Below are positions 45,893 to 54,833 of a DNA stretch of 64,000 nt, one piece after another. The notes under the pieces were generated by a model. It was not told where the DNA came from. It saw only the letters and a program-made list of their open reading frames with translations, and searched no databases. The stretch lies in the NCBI RefSeq assembly GCF_018449545.1, contig NZ_JAAVUR010000021.1, positions 1 through 64,000 on the forward strand. The letters run 5' to 3'. Position 1 is the stretch's first letter; each line of letters opens with the position of its first letter. The translations under genes and the position numbers were made by a program. The DNA is from Granulicella sp. dw_53 (lineage in GTDB: Bacteria > Acidobacteriota > Terriglobia > Terriglobales > Acidobacteriaceae).

Positions 45893-48800
45893 TTAGAAGA
45901 GGATGCGAGCACCCAGCTGAATCTGTCGCGGCACGCCGTTTACTCCGGTAGCCGCGCCAGTGATCTTACCGAAATTACCGGAGTTGAGCGAAGTGGTGGG
46001 ATTGCCGACGTTCACTAGGTTGAAGGCGTTGTTTACCTCAGCCCGTAGCTGGAGCTTGAAGTCGTTGATAACACCGAAGTCGCGGAAGAGCGCGGCGTTG
46101 ATCATGCGATTGCCAGGGCCGAAGAAGTTGTTGCGCCGGGTTGTGCCGTCGAGACCGCCGGGTCCAACGCCTGCGGGGCAGGTGGATGCATTGCCGGTGA
46201 AGGAGCAGAAGGCTGCGGGGTTGAAGTAGGCCTTGATCTGATCGGTTCGCGAGCGGCCGGAGTGAATTCCGACGTCTGCGAGGTTGGATAGGTTGAGGCG
46301 GTCGTTGACGTAGCCGTCGAAGTTGGTGTCGACACCGCTGGTGACGGAGAAGGGTAGACCTGAGTTGAAGGTGGCGATGCCGGAGAGCGTCCAGCCGTTG
46401 ATGACTCCACGCACATAGGCCGGGGATTGGGTGAGGAGATTCGGCTTCCAGACTAGAGAGATGTTTGCGTTCTGGCGCTGGTCGGTGTCACTGCTGCCGT
46501 ACTCGAGGTCGAGCCGGTTCATGTCCTGCGCGGTGCCGATGACGGCGCCGGAGTTGTTGACGGAGGCGGAGGAGAGGGTCTTCGAGAAGGTGTAGAAACC
46601 CTTCACGGAGAGCTGTGAGCTCATGCGCTTTTCGACGGTGATCTGCAGGCCGTGGTAGTGGGCGCGCTGGTGGGATTGGATGAGGTTGACGATGCCGAGT
46701 TCGCCTGGATCGATAGGGCGGCGGCTGTCGAAATTGTTCGTGGTGTTGGTGGTGACGCCGTTGATGGGAGCGGCGGCCGATGCGAGCAGAGGATAGTTGA
46801 CGTCAGGGGCGAAGGGGACATCATGGCTGAAGGAGCCGACGTAGCTGATGGTCATGGCGAGGGAGTTGGTCAGTTGCTGCTGCACACTGAAGTTGGTCTG
46901 ATAGGTATAGGGCCACTGGTAGGCCTTATCGATGCCTTCTACCTGGGCCGGAGCGATGAAGGGCCGCGGGTTATTGGGGTTGTAGGTGTAGGGGTAGGGA
47001 TTGCCTCCCGGGATGTTGCCGTAGGGGTCCGTGATGGACTTTACGTTGGCGTATTTGTTACGAATTGCGAAGGGCTGGAAGTTCGAGACGCCGTTCCACT
47101 CGTTGCCGGAGACAGATCCAAAGAAGAGTCCGAAGGCGCCACGTACGGCCGTCTTTCCGTCGCCAAATGGGTCCCAGGCGAAGCCAACGCGGGGCGAGAC
47201 ATGGTGATAGCGCGTGTCGACGATGCCGCGATGTACACCCTGGTCTCCGACGACCAGTACCCCGGTCGGGGCCGTCGCATAGGTAGTCGACTTCTGTCCG
47301 GCGACGAAGGTCGATTGCCGGTTCTGAGGATCGACGGGGGAGGTCTGCACGTCCCAGCGCAGGCCGAGGTTGAGGTTGAGGTTCTTCAGCAGACGGTAGT
47401 CGTCCTGGACGAAGACACCAGAGAAGAAGGAGTTGTCTGCTGCGTTGATCGGCGAGTCCTGGTTCATGGTGCTGGGCAGGCCGGTGATGAAGTCGGAGAG
47501 ATCCGCTCCTGTGCGTGCCGTCGTGCTGCGGGCGAAGGCGAAGATGCCGTAGTTGTTCAGGAAGCTATATTGCAAGTCTTTGTTGAGGGAGGTCTCCGCT
47601 CCGAAGCCGATGGTGTGCTTGCCGGTCGTGATGCTGAAGACATCGCGGATGGAATAGAAGTTGGTCCCGGTAACCGGGCCGCTGATGGCCTGCGACGCAG
47701 TGAAGTAGCCGCTGACGGAGATCTGCGGCAGCATCGGTGCTCCTTGGATCGCAAAGGCTGAGCCGAAGTCGCCCAAAGAAAGGGCCGGCGTGTTTACACG
47801 GCCACCAAAGAGGCGGGTGTAGTTCAGCCAGAGCTGGTTGATCTTATTGGGCGAGACCGTCCAAGTATCGGAGAGATTGCCGTTCTGCTGGCGATAGACG
47901 AAGTTCTGGGTGGACCAAGGAACGTTGCCACCGGGGCTCTGGGTGAGGGCGCCAGCGGTGTTGAAGTACATCGCTTCAATACGGTGGCTGGCGAGTTGGT
48001 GGTCGATCTTAAGGAGGAATTCGTCAGTGTTGTTTTGAGTCGAGATCGAGCCGGTGTAGGTGTGGGTGATGCGGCCTGTGGCTGAATCTACGGCTGTTCC
48101 GTTGGGTAACGGAATCATCGCGAGCAACCGTTGAACTGTGGGATCGAGTTGCGAGGGGTTGAGCTTGTTGCCTGCGACGGGCTTGCGGGTCACAGGATCG
48201 CAGACGGTGAAGACGACGCTCGATGTATTGGAGGTGCAGGTGGCCGGAGTGACGCCCAGGGTGATCGCATTTTCGCTGAAGTCTCCTCCGCGTTGCGCAG
48301 CGTCTGGAACGATCGCGCCTGTGTAGTTGCTAGGGGTAACCTGCCGCAGACCGGCATAGGAGCCGAAGAAGAAGGTCTTGTCCTTCCAGAGGGGACCGCC
48401 CAGAGTGGCACCGAATTGATTGCGGTGCAGCGGTGGCTTGACGAGCTGGAAGACGGGGGTGGCGGAGAAGGCGGTCTCGCGATGGAACTCGAAGATGGAG
48501 CCGTGGACGCGGTTGGTGCCGCTCTTGGTGACGACGTTGACGAGTCCGGAGGACATGCGGCCGAAGAGGGCGTTGTAGTTGTTGGTCTGGACGACGAACT
48601 CCCGGAGCGCATCGGGGTTGGGTAGCACATTGCCGGTGTTGCGGATGAAGGTCATGTTCAGACCGCCGTCGAGGTAGTAGCTGACGGAGCCGACGAAGTT
48701 ATCCGTACCGCCGTTAATATAGACGACCTGCTGAGGGAAGCCGAGCGGATTGACGTTCGCGTTCGATTGCACGCCGGGAGTCAGGGAGAGAAGGTCGTAG

Positions 48801-49267
48801 ACGTTGCGGTTGACGATCGGGAGGTTATCGACTTCCACGTTGGTCACAGTGCGGCCGAGGGTCGAGGTATTGGTCTCGACGAGGGGGACCTCCGAGGTGA
48901 CGTCTACTGTTTGGCTATTGCTGCTGATGGTCATCGTAGCGTCGAAGTGAAGTTCGGCGTTCAGGGTGAGGACGATACCCTTCTGCTCACGCTCCCCAAA
49001 GCCCGGGGCAGAGACGCGGACCGTGTAGGTGCCTACGGGGAGGAAGTCCAGCCTGTAGGCTCCTTCACCGTTGGAGGATACTGTGCGGGTGAATTGGGTT
49101 TCGGAGTTGGTGGCTGTGACGCTGGCCTCCGGGATGGCCGCACCGGATGAGTCTGTCACATTTCCAAGAATGGTAGCTGTCGTGAGTTGGGCGAACGCTG
49201 CGGTCGTCGTGGATAGAACCAGGAGAAGGCAGAGAAGAAGACTTCGAATCGAACGAAAATTTTGCAT
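45893..49267 (-). CDS. TonB-dependent receptor, Oar-like, with carboxypeptidase-regulatory-like domain
   Basis: Outer-membrane receptor of 1124 residues. ATG 49267, with CGAGGT upstream, opens the signal peptide (RSLLLCLLLVLSTTTAAFAQ); the longer in-frame start at 49318 would bury it. Domains: regulatory-like sandwich (TATILGNVTDSSGAAIPEAS to about 105), plug with DNLPIVNRNVYDLLSLTPGV and YYLDGGLNMTFIRNTG, then a long barrel ending A-R-I-L-F. First gene of the minus-strand operon with the alginate-lyase-like and GH2 genes, so it is the presumed importer of their products or substrate. It shares a 313-bp divergent promoter region with a membrane-tethered regulator. Confidence 0.92.
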   Translation of the reverse strand: MQNFRSIRSLLLCLLLVLSTTTAAFAQLTTATILGNVTDSSGAAIPEASVTATNSETQFTRTVSSNGEGAYRLDFLPVGTYTVRVSAPGFGEREQKGIVLTLNAELHFDATMTISSNSQTVDVTSEVPLVETNTSTLGRTVTNVEVDNLPIVNRNVYDLLSLTPGVQSNANVNPLGFPQQVVYINGGTDNFVGSVSYYLDGGLNMTFIRNTGNVLPNPDALREFVVQTNNYNALFGRMSSGLVNVVTKSGTNRVHGSIFEFHRETAFSATPVFQLVKPPLHRNQFGATLGGPLWKDKTFFFGSYAGLRQVTPSNYTGAIVPDAAQRGGDFSENAITLGVTPATCTSNTSSVVFTVCDPVTRKPVAGNKLNPSQLDPTVQRLLAMIPLPNGTAVDSATGRITHTYTGSISTQNNTDEFLLKIDHQLASHRIEAMYFNTAGALTQSPGGNVPWSTQNFVYRQQNGNLSDTWTVSPNKINQLWLNYTRLFGGRVNTPALSLGDFGSAFAIQGAPMLPQISVSGYFTASQAISGPVTGTNFYSIRDVFSITTGKHTIGFGAETSLNKDLQYSFLNNYGIFAFARSTTARTGADLSDFITGLPSTMNQDSPINAADNSFFSGVFVQDDYRLLKNLNLNLGLRWDVQTSPVDPQNRQSTFVAGQKSTTYATAPTGVLVVGDQGVHRGIVDTRYHHVSPRVGFAWDPFGDGKTAVRGAFGLFFGSVSGNEWNGVSNFQPFAIRNKYANVKSITDPYGNIPGGNPYPYTYNPNNPRPFIAPAQVEGIDKAYQWPYTYQTNFSVQQQLTNSLAMTISYVGSFSHDVPFAPDVNYPLLASAAAPINGVTTNTTNNFDSRRPIDPGELGIVNLIQSHQRAHYHGLQITVEKRMSSQLSVKGFYTFSKTLSSASVNNSGAVIGTAQDMNRLDLEYGSSDTDQRQNANISLVWKPNLLTQSPAYVRGVINGWTLSGIATFNSGLPFSVTSGVDTNFDGYVNDRLNLSNLADVGIHSGRSRTDQIKAYFNPAAFCSFTGNASTCPAGVGPGGLDGTTRRNNFFGPGNRMINAALFRDFGVINDFKLQLRAEVNNAFNLVNVGNPTTSLNSGNFGKITGAATGVNGVPRQIQLGARILF

Positions 49268-49440
49268 GCGACCTCGGGATAACGCTCTGGCCTTTATCGG
49301 CCACCAAAAAGCGTTCATTACTACAGGGCACTCCGACCATGGATCGGTCGAAGTAGTTAAAGCATCAGTCGAATCTCAAATTCCAGCGACGACCTTATGC
49401 AGCTTTTAAGAGCAGAGCAACCCTCAGCGAATCGCATAAA

Positions 49441-49452
49441 CACTTGCAAGTG
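49441..49452. promoter_or_regulatory. 12-bp perfect palindrome on the receptor side
   Basis: CACTTGCAAGTG is self-complementary without spacer and lies 174 bp upstream of the TonB receptor start. It is a plausible dimeric binding site for control of the receptor-lyase-GH2 operon. Confidence 0.4.
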
Positions 49453-49510
49453 ACTCACCGTTTGGATTTGCCTTGTTTCTGTAAGTGTCTAATTTGCGTG
49501 TAGTTACGGA

Positions 49511-49537
49511 TATAATGACAAGACGTTATAAACGTCT
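49511..49537 (+). promoter_or_regulatory. Consensus -10 box with overlapping palindromic operator
   Basis: TATAAT (49511-49516) is a perfect -10 hexamer. Directly behind it AGACGTTATAAACGTCT (49521-49537) is a dyad with 7-bp arms and a 3-bp centre, covering the expected transcription start. This is the classical position of a repressor or autoregulatory operator for the gene at 49581. No good -35 box is seen, which would suit an activator-dependent promoter. Confidence 0.55.
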
Positions 49538-49580
49538 GGAATGAGTCTCCCTAAGGAAGTACGTATATTTTTTTGATCTT

Positions 49581-50819
49581 ATGACTAGCGTTGAAGAAAC
49601 TCGATCTATCTGGAATCCTCGTAACGACCTTGAGCGTGAGTTGGTGCGACAAGAGTTGGCGAGTATTTTGGAGAGCTCCCACTTCAGTAACAGCAAGCGC
49701 TATCCGGCACTGTTGCGGTACGTGGTGGAGACGACGCTGAACGGTCATTCGGATCGGATTAAAGAGCGGACGCTCGGGGTCGAGGTCTTCCATCGGTCTG
49801 CGGACTACGACACCAACAGCGATACTGTCGTGCGCTATACGGCCGGCGAGGTGCGGAAGAGACTGGCGCTCTACTATCACGAGTTGGAAGGTAGTTCGGC
49901 TGTCCAGATTGTGCTTCCGATCGGCTCTTACATTCCGGAGTTCTACCGGACCGCCATGCCTTCGGACGAAGGAGTTCCTTCGGAGGCTATGTTGACGGGA
50001 GAGATGTCCGTTACGGTTTCCCCACCTATAGCGTCCGTGGCGGCGCAGGCAGTCTCAGGGAACCGCATCCCTTTGTTCTTTGCTGCGGGATTTGCGACCT
50101 TACTTCTTGTCCTTCTGGGTTTGTCCTTCTGGTACCGGGCGCCAAAGCGGGAGACTGCGCTAGACCGATTCTGGGGACCTATATTGAGCGAGCGCGACTT
50201 GCCGGCGCTGATCAGCACCGGGAGCGTCGTGTTTTCTCCTGACCGGCTGTCTGGAACCGCGACTGCGGACAAGAATAACGAGTACCCGTTCGTTTCGATG
50301 CAGATGGTGGCGGCGATTGCCCGGCTGAGCGGATTGATCGAACGACGTGGCGCCGAGTATCAGGTGGAAGCAGCCGCTTTCTCGACCGTTACGGAGATGC
50401 GGGATCGTCCCATCATTCTGGTTGGCGGATACAACAATCCCTGGACACTTCGGCTCCTCAGCCCGCTCCGCTTTAGTTTCTCTACTCCAGAGTCAACGGC
50501 ATCCATCCTGGATCGGGAGCATCCAGAGGTGCGGTGGTCTCGCGATAAATCGATCCCTTATTCCAGTGCGGACGACTACGCCATCTTTGGCCGATTTCGA
50601 GATGCCACGACCGATAGTCCGGTAGTGTTCGTTGCGGGCCTGGGTAGAAACGGGACTGAGGCAGCCGCACAGTTCGTTACGAGCCCACACTATATGCAGA
50701 TTCTCGAGGAGCGCGTAGGACGAGACTTCGGGAATAAGAATATCGAGGTAATTCTGAAGGTAACTGTCGTCGAAGGTAAGACCGGAGCTCCATCCATCCA
50801 AGCGATGTATGTCTGGTAA
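49581..50819 (+). CDS. Membrane-tethered putative one-component regulator, function unknown
   Basis: Protein of 412 residues that I cannot assign to a named gene. Residues about 15-125 form a conserved block (VRQELASILESSHFSNSKRY, LLRYVVETTLNGH, LGVEVFHRSADYD, VVRYTAGEVRKRLALYY, LPIGSYIPEF) that I know from the N-termini of acidobacterial and rhizobial signalling proteins, where it precedes cyclase, TPR or other domains and is suspected to bind DNA. A single membrane helix follows (about 163-185), then a 220-residue C-terminal domain, presumably periplasmic. The layout is ToxR/CadC-like. Its own leader carries a palindrome at the start site, and it is divergent from the receptor-lyase-GH2 operon, which it may regulate. 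No clear Shine-Dalgarno sequence. Confidence 0.7.
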   Translation: MTSVEETRSIWNPRNDLERELVRQELASILESSHFSNSKRYPALLRYVVETTLNGHSDRIKERTLGVEVFHRSADYDTNSDTVVRYTAGEVRKRLALYYHELEGSSAVQIVLPIGSYIPEFYRTAMPSDEGVPSEAMLTGEMSVTVSPPIASVAAQAVSGNRIPLFFAAGFATLLLVLLGLSFWYRAPKRETALDRFWGPILSERDLPALISTGSVVFSPDRLSGTATADKNNEYPFVSMQMVAAIARLSGLIERRGAEYQVEAAAFSTVTEMRDRPIILVGGYNNPWTLRLLSPLRFSFSTPESTASILDREHPEVRWSRDKSIPYSSADDYAIFGRFRDATTDSPVVFVAGLGRNGTEAAAQFVTSPHYMQILEERVGRDFGNKNIEVILKVTVVEGKTGAPSIQAMYVW

Positions 50820-50856
50820 GTTCTCCGGTACTCCGGTTGGACGACATGGCCTTGTC

Positions 50857-52956
50857 TCAATGCTGCTGCGAAGCGTCGAGGAGAGATTGCAGTGGAGGAA
50901 GGACGACGAAGTCTACGATGTCATGAGGTTCGGCTGCCTGCTTGAGCAGAACTGCCTGGGTCTGGACCCAGGCAGGATCCGGAGGAGACTTTGCCTCGAT
51001 GAAACCGAGGCTCTGGACTCCAAGGAACCCGAGTTGGGGAAGTTGCTCGCGGCGTAGCTTCACTCCATTCAGCAGAGGATGATCGAGCGCGAGTGCGTCG
51101 ATGGATGGGCGTGTCGCAATCCAGGCGTGAAAGAGACTCTCAAGCTGCTGCCGGGCCAACTCGTGTTCGGCATCGGTGGTATGTAGATAGCGTTCTACGA
51201 GAAGCCGGAAGTCCTGGCGCAGTGGCGGGTCGGGGCGGGTAAAGTCGACGACGTTGCCCATGGGAGTGAGTTGCGAGGTCTTCTGCTGTTCGTAGCGGAA
51301 GTGAAAGGACGCAGGAGTGAGAGTCGAGATAAGCACAGCGAGTTGAGCTGCCCCTCTCTCACTGCCGGCAAGTTGGCGGAGACCCATGTTTGGAACTGAG
51401 ATGTGAGTGAGACCGAGGGCATCGAGACGGATGGATTCGACCTCAAGCCGACGGTAGAGGTCATCAACGTCGCGGACATTTTGTGGAGACCAGAATCGTT
51501 CGGCGAGAGCGGCAGTGCGCGGCCAGACGCGGGAGTCGACTGTCTCCTGCGTCACCTGCTCCGCCCACATGGTGACCTCGCCGCCGAGAATCAGCTTCGT
51601 TTGTTCGGGAGTAAGTTTAGAGTCAGCCGGAATAGGATCGTCGAGATACATGCGCTCCGCGGTCTTCATCGCGTCCAGGTAATAAGGCGCGGAGAGGATG
51701 GAGCGGTTTCCTTGACTGGCTGCCGTGTTGAGCGATGCTGCACCGCGCCAGCTTTGAATAATCGCATCCTTCGGAGTATTGGGCTGTAAGATCTCATCCC
51801 ATCCGACCATCTGCTTTTTGTGTTTCTTGACGAGGGCCAGAACGCGGGTACTGAAATAAACCTGCAGATCGTCGGTGGATTTTATCTTGTGCTGCTGCAT
51901 GTAGGCCGCGATGGCAGGATTGGCCTTCCAATCCTTGCCGTTGCTCTCGTCGCCTCCCATGTGCATGTACTCGTCGGGGAAGAGTGCGGCCATCTCTTCG
52001 ATGAAGCTGTCGAGAAACTTATAGGTGCTTTCTTTGGTAGGATCGAGAGCCGGATCCCAAACTCCGAAGGTGCGGCCGATCTTGTAGTCGTGCGGCATGC
52101 TGCCAAGTTCGGGATAACCTACGAGCCAGCTTGTGACATGGCCGGGAACATCAAACTCGGGAACGATGCGTACTCCGTGTGCGCTGGCGTATGCGATGAC
52201 GCTGCGCATCTGCTCCTGTGTATAGAAGAGGCCATCGGAGCCCATCTCTGTGAGGCGGGGGAAGCGTTTGCTTTCAAGGCGAAATCCTTGGTCCTCGGTA
52301 AGGTGCAGGTGAAGTACGTTGAGCTTGACTGCAGCCATGGCGTCGATGGTGCGATAGATAACCGGCAGTGGCAGGAAGTGACGGCCCACGTCGAGCATAA
52401 GTCCGCGCCAGGGAAAGCGAGGATTGTCTGTGATGCTTACGGCAGGGATAACGTAGACGCCATTCTGAGGCTCTACGAGTTGCTTGATAGTTTCGAGACC
52501 GTGGAGCGCGCCGAAGACGTTGGCCGCCTGCAGAGTGATTCTCGATGCCGTGACGTTGAGGGTATAGCTCTCGTCGGTCTCTAGAGTAGGACGTTGTGGA
52601 GTGGGGTCGGTAAGGGTGATGGTGAGGGTCGCATTGCCGGTCTCAGACCCTAATGTCTTTGAAAGCTGGGTACTCGTCTTCTGTTCGATCTCGTCGAGCA
52701 TGCGGCGAGTGGCAGACGCGAGAACGGGATTCCGGACGGCGTTGGAAGCGACGGTGAATAAGCTGGTGAGAGGAAGCGCACCAGCCGAGGCCTGCAGTTT
52801 GGTGGGTTGTGGGAGGAGTGTATTGATCGATAGGCTTTGTTGCGCGTGCAGAGAGATGGCGAAAAGAAGGGGAGCGATTGCGACCCACATACAACTCTGA
52901 AGGAGCGAAGTGGCATGACGTTGGCCGCGGGGGACAGAACTCAATTCCTGGTGCAT
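50857..52956 (-). CDS. Glycoside hydrolase family 20 beta-N-acetylhexosaminidase
   Basis: GH20 enzyme of 699 residues with an N-terminal signal segment (MWVAIAPLLFAISLHAQ). The small GH20b domain (about 45-165) precedes the barrel: RFPWRGLMLDVGRHFLP, LNVLHLHLTEDQGFRLESKR, PEFDVPGHVTSWL, and the catalytic pair D336-E337 in M-G-G-D-E-S. It removes terminal GlcNAc or GalNAc by substrate-assisted catalysis. AAGGAGAG precedes the ATG. A Gfo/Idh/MocA gene lies 72 bp upstream on the same strand. It may finish chitobiose or glycoprotein glycans released by the GH18/GH92/GH125 set 35 kb away, or serve the adjacent receptor locus. Confidence 0.92.
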   Translation of the reverse strand: MHQELSSVPRGQRHATSLLQSCMWVAIAPLLFAISLHAQQSLSINTLLPQPTKLQASAGALPLTSLFTVASNAVRNPVLASATRRMLDEIEQKTSTQLSKTLGSETGNATLTITLTDPTPQRPTLETDESYTLNVTASRITLQAANVFGALHGLETIKQLVEPQNGVYVIPAVSITDNPRFPWRGLMLDVGRHFLPLPVIYRTIDAMAAVKLNVLHLHLTEDQGFRLESKRFPRLTEMGSDGLFYTQEQMRSVIAYASAHGVRIVPEFDVPGHVTSWLVGYPELGSMPHDYKIGRTFGVWDPALDPTKESTYKFLDSFIEEMAALFPDEYMHMGGDESNGKDWKANPAIAAYMQQHKIKSTDDLQVYFSTRVLALVKKHKKQMVGWDEILQPNTPKDAIIQSWRGAASLNTAASQGNRSILSAPYYLDAMKTAERMYLDDPIPADSKLTPEQTKLILGGEVTMWAEQVTQETVDSRVWPRTAALAERFWSPQNVRDVDDLYRRLEVESIRLDALGLTHISVPNMGLRQLAGSERGAAQLAVLISTLTPASFHFRYEQQKTSQLTPMGNVVDFTRPDPPLRQDFRLLVERYLHTTDAEHELARQQLESLFHAWIATRPSIDALALDHPLLNGVKLRREQLPQLGFLGVQSLGFIEAKSPPDPAWVQTQAVLLKQAAEPHDIVDFVVLPPLQSLLDASQQH

Positions 52957-53028
52957 TCGATCTAACTCTCCTTCTTCCTGTCTATCTTATTTGCTAGAGC
53001 GTTCCGGCGTAGTATGCCCAGGCAGCGT

Positions 53029-54105
53029 TCAGGTCTGACTCCATGCAGAGAATTCCTCTGTTGTCAGGGGCAACGGCATAACTTGCCCGCGAGCACCCGA
53101 CTCGAACGAAGTCTCCAAGATCGCCATCACCGCGACGGCGTCTCTTGCGGAGATCGAAGGTGGCTGCTGTGCCAGAATTGCATCGCGGATGCCAGCGTAA
53201 TACATCTGTTGCTGGCCTCTTGGGGAAGGCAGTTCACTGCGTGTCCCAGTAGCTCCGTCGACTAGAATCCCGGCGTCAGGATCATAGCCAAACGCGGGAT
53301 CAGTGGGACGCATTCCAGCCATGAGTTGGCGTTCCTGCACATCCGCACCGTACTTCATCCAACTCCCGCGTGTGCCATGCAGCACCGAGCGCGGTCCGCC
53401 TCCAGCTACGAGGAGGGAGCTGTGAAGAATCACTCGCAGTCGATCGTAGTTCAACTGAACGTGAGCCCAGTCATCCGTCTGTCCACCTTTTCGCAAAATG
53501 CCAAAGCTGGCGTTCACTGAGGTGGGAAGTCCAAAGAGATGGAGGGCTTGATCGATAAGATGAGGTCCGAGATCGAACCACAGTCCGGCGCCCGGTCCAG
53601 GATCTTCACGCCAACGCTGGCGCACCACCGGACGGAAACGATCCATATGGCACTCATAATGAGAAACCTCTCCAAGGACGCCCGATTCGAGTACCGCCTT
53701 CGTGGCGAGGATCTCGCTGTCCCAGCGCCGGTTATGAAAGACGGAGAGAAGCCTGTTATGCTGCTTTGCTATTTTTGCAAGCGAACGGGCCTCTTCGAGC
53801 GTCACGGTAAACGGCTTATCGACGACGACATCTTTGCCTGCCTGCAAGGCCGCAGCGGCAAGGGGGAAGTGGCTCTCATTCGGAGAAGCGATTACGACAA
53901 GGTCAACATCGGGATGGGTTGGCACCTCCGAAGGGTCACAGATAGTAGCTTCTGGAATATCTGTCCTCACGGCTTCGAGCTTGCTCGATCCGACGACCGT
54001 CAAAGCCAATCCTGGCACCGACCGGATCAGCGGCGCATGAAACGTTTTACCGGCAAAGCCGTAGCCAATCAATCCAACCCGAATCGTCTGTTTGTCTCCA
54101 CTCAT
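53029..54105 (-). CDS. Gfo/Idh/MocA-family oxidoreductase
   Basis: NAD(P)-dependent sugar oxidoreductase of 358 residues. The Rossmann motif is G-L-I-G-Y-G-F-A-G near the start; V-V-D-K-P-F replaces the usual EKP catalytic motif, and W-F-D-L-G-P-H-L-I-D carries the conserved histidine region of the C-terminal domain. No signal peptide, so cytoplasmic. It lies upstream of GH20 on the same strand, probably co-transcribed. Substrate could be a hexosamine- or inositol-like sugar; family members also include glycosidases, so this stays open. Confidence 0.88.
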   Translation of the reverse strand: MSGDKQTIRVGLIGYGFAGKTFHAPLIRSVPGLALTVVGSSKLEAVRTDIPEATICDPSEVPTHPDVDLVVIASPNESHFPLAAAALQAGKDVVVDKPFTVTLEEARSLAKIAKQHNRLLSVFHNRRWDSEILATKAVLESGVLGEVSHYECHMDRFRPVVRQRWREDPGPGAGLWFDLGPHLIDQALHLFGLPTSVNASFGILRKGGQTDDWAHVQLNYDRLRVILHSSLLVAGGGPRSVLHGTRGSWMKYGADVQERQLMAGMRPTDPAFGYDPDAGILVDGATGTRSELPSPRGQQQMYYAGIRDAILAQQPPSISARDAVAVMAILETSFESGARGQVMPLPLTTEEFSAWSQT

Positions 54106-54227
54106 GTTCTTAAGACTATGTCATCTGCCGCGAGTAGAGAATGGGTACTCCTCACTTGCATTGGGCTGCTCTACTGGTTGTCAAAGTTAGGAATACGTCT
54201 TCGACCTTAAGATTACGCCGCTAGGTC

Positions 54228-54264
54228 TCTCGATAAGCCACTTGCAACGTGCGGCTCATCGAGA
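54228..54264 (-). terminator. Stem-loop downstream of ssb
   Basis: TCTCGAT-A-AGCC (54228-54239) pairs with GGCT-C-ATCGAGA (54253-54264), with one internal mismatch and a 13-base loop. It lies 28 bp past the ssb stop on the minus strand. A U tract is lacking, so termination efficiency is doubtful. Confidence 0.5.
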
Positions 54265-54292
54265 AACGCAGATCTCGGCCTGGCGACGTCGC

Positions 54293-54754
54293 CTAGAAGG
54301 GGATGTCATCATCGGTGATGCCGGTATCGGCATAGTCTGGCTGGGAGGCGGGGGCGCCGCCACCGTAACTGGCCGTGTTGGACTTGGAGTAGCCACCACC
54401 GGAGGATTCGCCGCCAGACTTGCTGCCGAGGAGGGTCAGTTCGTTGACGAGGATCTCGGTCTTGTACTTCTTCTCACCGCTGGTCTTGTCATCCCAGGAG
54501 CGGGTCTGGATTTTGCCCTCTACGAAGAGCTGGGTACCCTTTTTGACGTAGTCTCGGACGACTTCGGCGGTGCGCTGGAAGCAGACGAGATTGTGCCATT
54601 CAGTCTTGTCGGCCCAGTTGCCCTGGGCGTCTTTCTGGCGGTCGGCGGTGGCGAGGGAGAAGCTGGCAACGGTCATGCCGCCGGCGGTGGAACGAATCTC
54701 GGGATCTTTGCCTACGTTGCCTAGAAGAAGAACTTTGTTTACGCCTTTTGCCAT
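54293..54754 (-). CDS. ssb: Single-stranded DNA-binding protein
   Basis: SSB of 153 residues. The OB fold covers about 1-110 (KVLLLGNVGKDPEIRSTAGG, WHNLVCFQRTAEVVRDYVKK, then LFVEGKIQTRSWDD). A Gly/Ser-rich linker leads to the acidic tip D-D-D-I-P-F, which recruits replication and repair partners. GGAG lies about 10 bp before the ATG. The upstream gene on this strand encodes a thioredoxin-like protein, not ribosomal protein S6 or S18, so this may be a second ssb copy or a rearranged locus. Confidence 0.95.
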   Translation of the reverse strand: MAKGVNKVLLLGNVGKDPEIRSTAGGMTVASFSLATADRQKDAQGNWADKTEWHNLVCFQRTAEVVRDYVKKGTQLFVEGKIQTRSWDDKTSGEKKYKTEILVNELTLLGSKSGGESSGGGYSKSNTASYGGGAPASQPDYADTGITDDDIPF

Positions 54755-54833
54755 GGAAATGATGCTCCGTCTTAATGCTTGGTTTTAAAGATTGAGGATA
54801 GCAGATAGGAGGGTGTGATTTGGTCATCTCCCG

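Larger units (their letters stand above)
49268..49580. other. 313-bp divergent control region
   Basis: Non-coding DNA between the receptor operon (minus) and the putative regulator gene (plus). It contains two perfect palindromes (49441-49452 and 49521-49537) and a consensus -10 box (49511-49516). No gene is seen. Confidence 0.6.

Noticed and set aside
46652..47761. 369-residue plus-strand frame inside the third TonB receptor gene
   Set aside because: Same shadow type; the receptor frame is fully supported by its domains.
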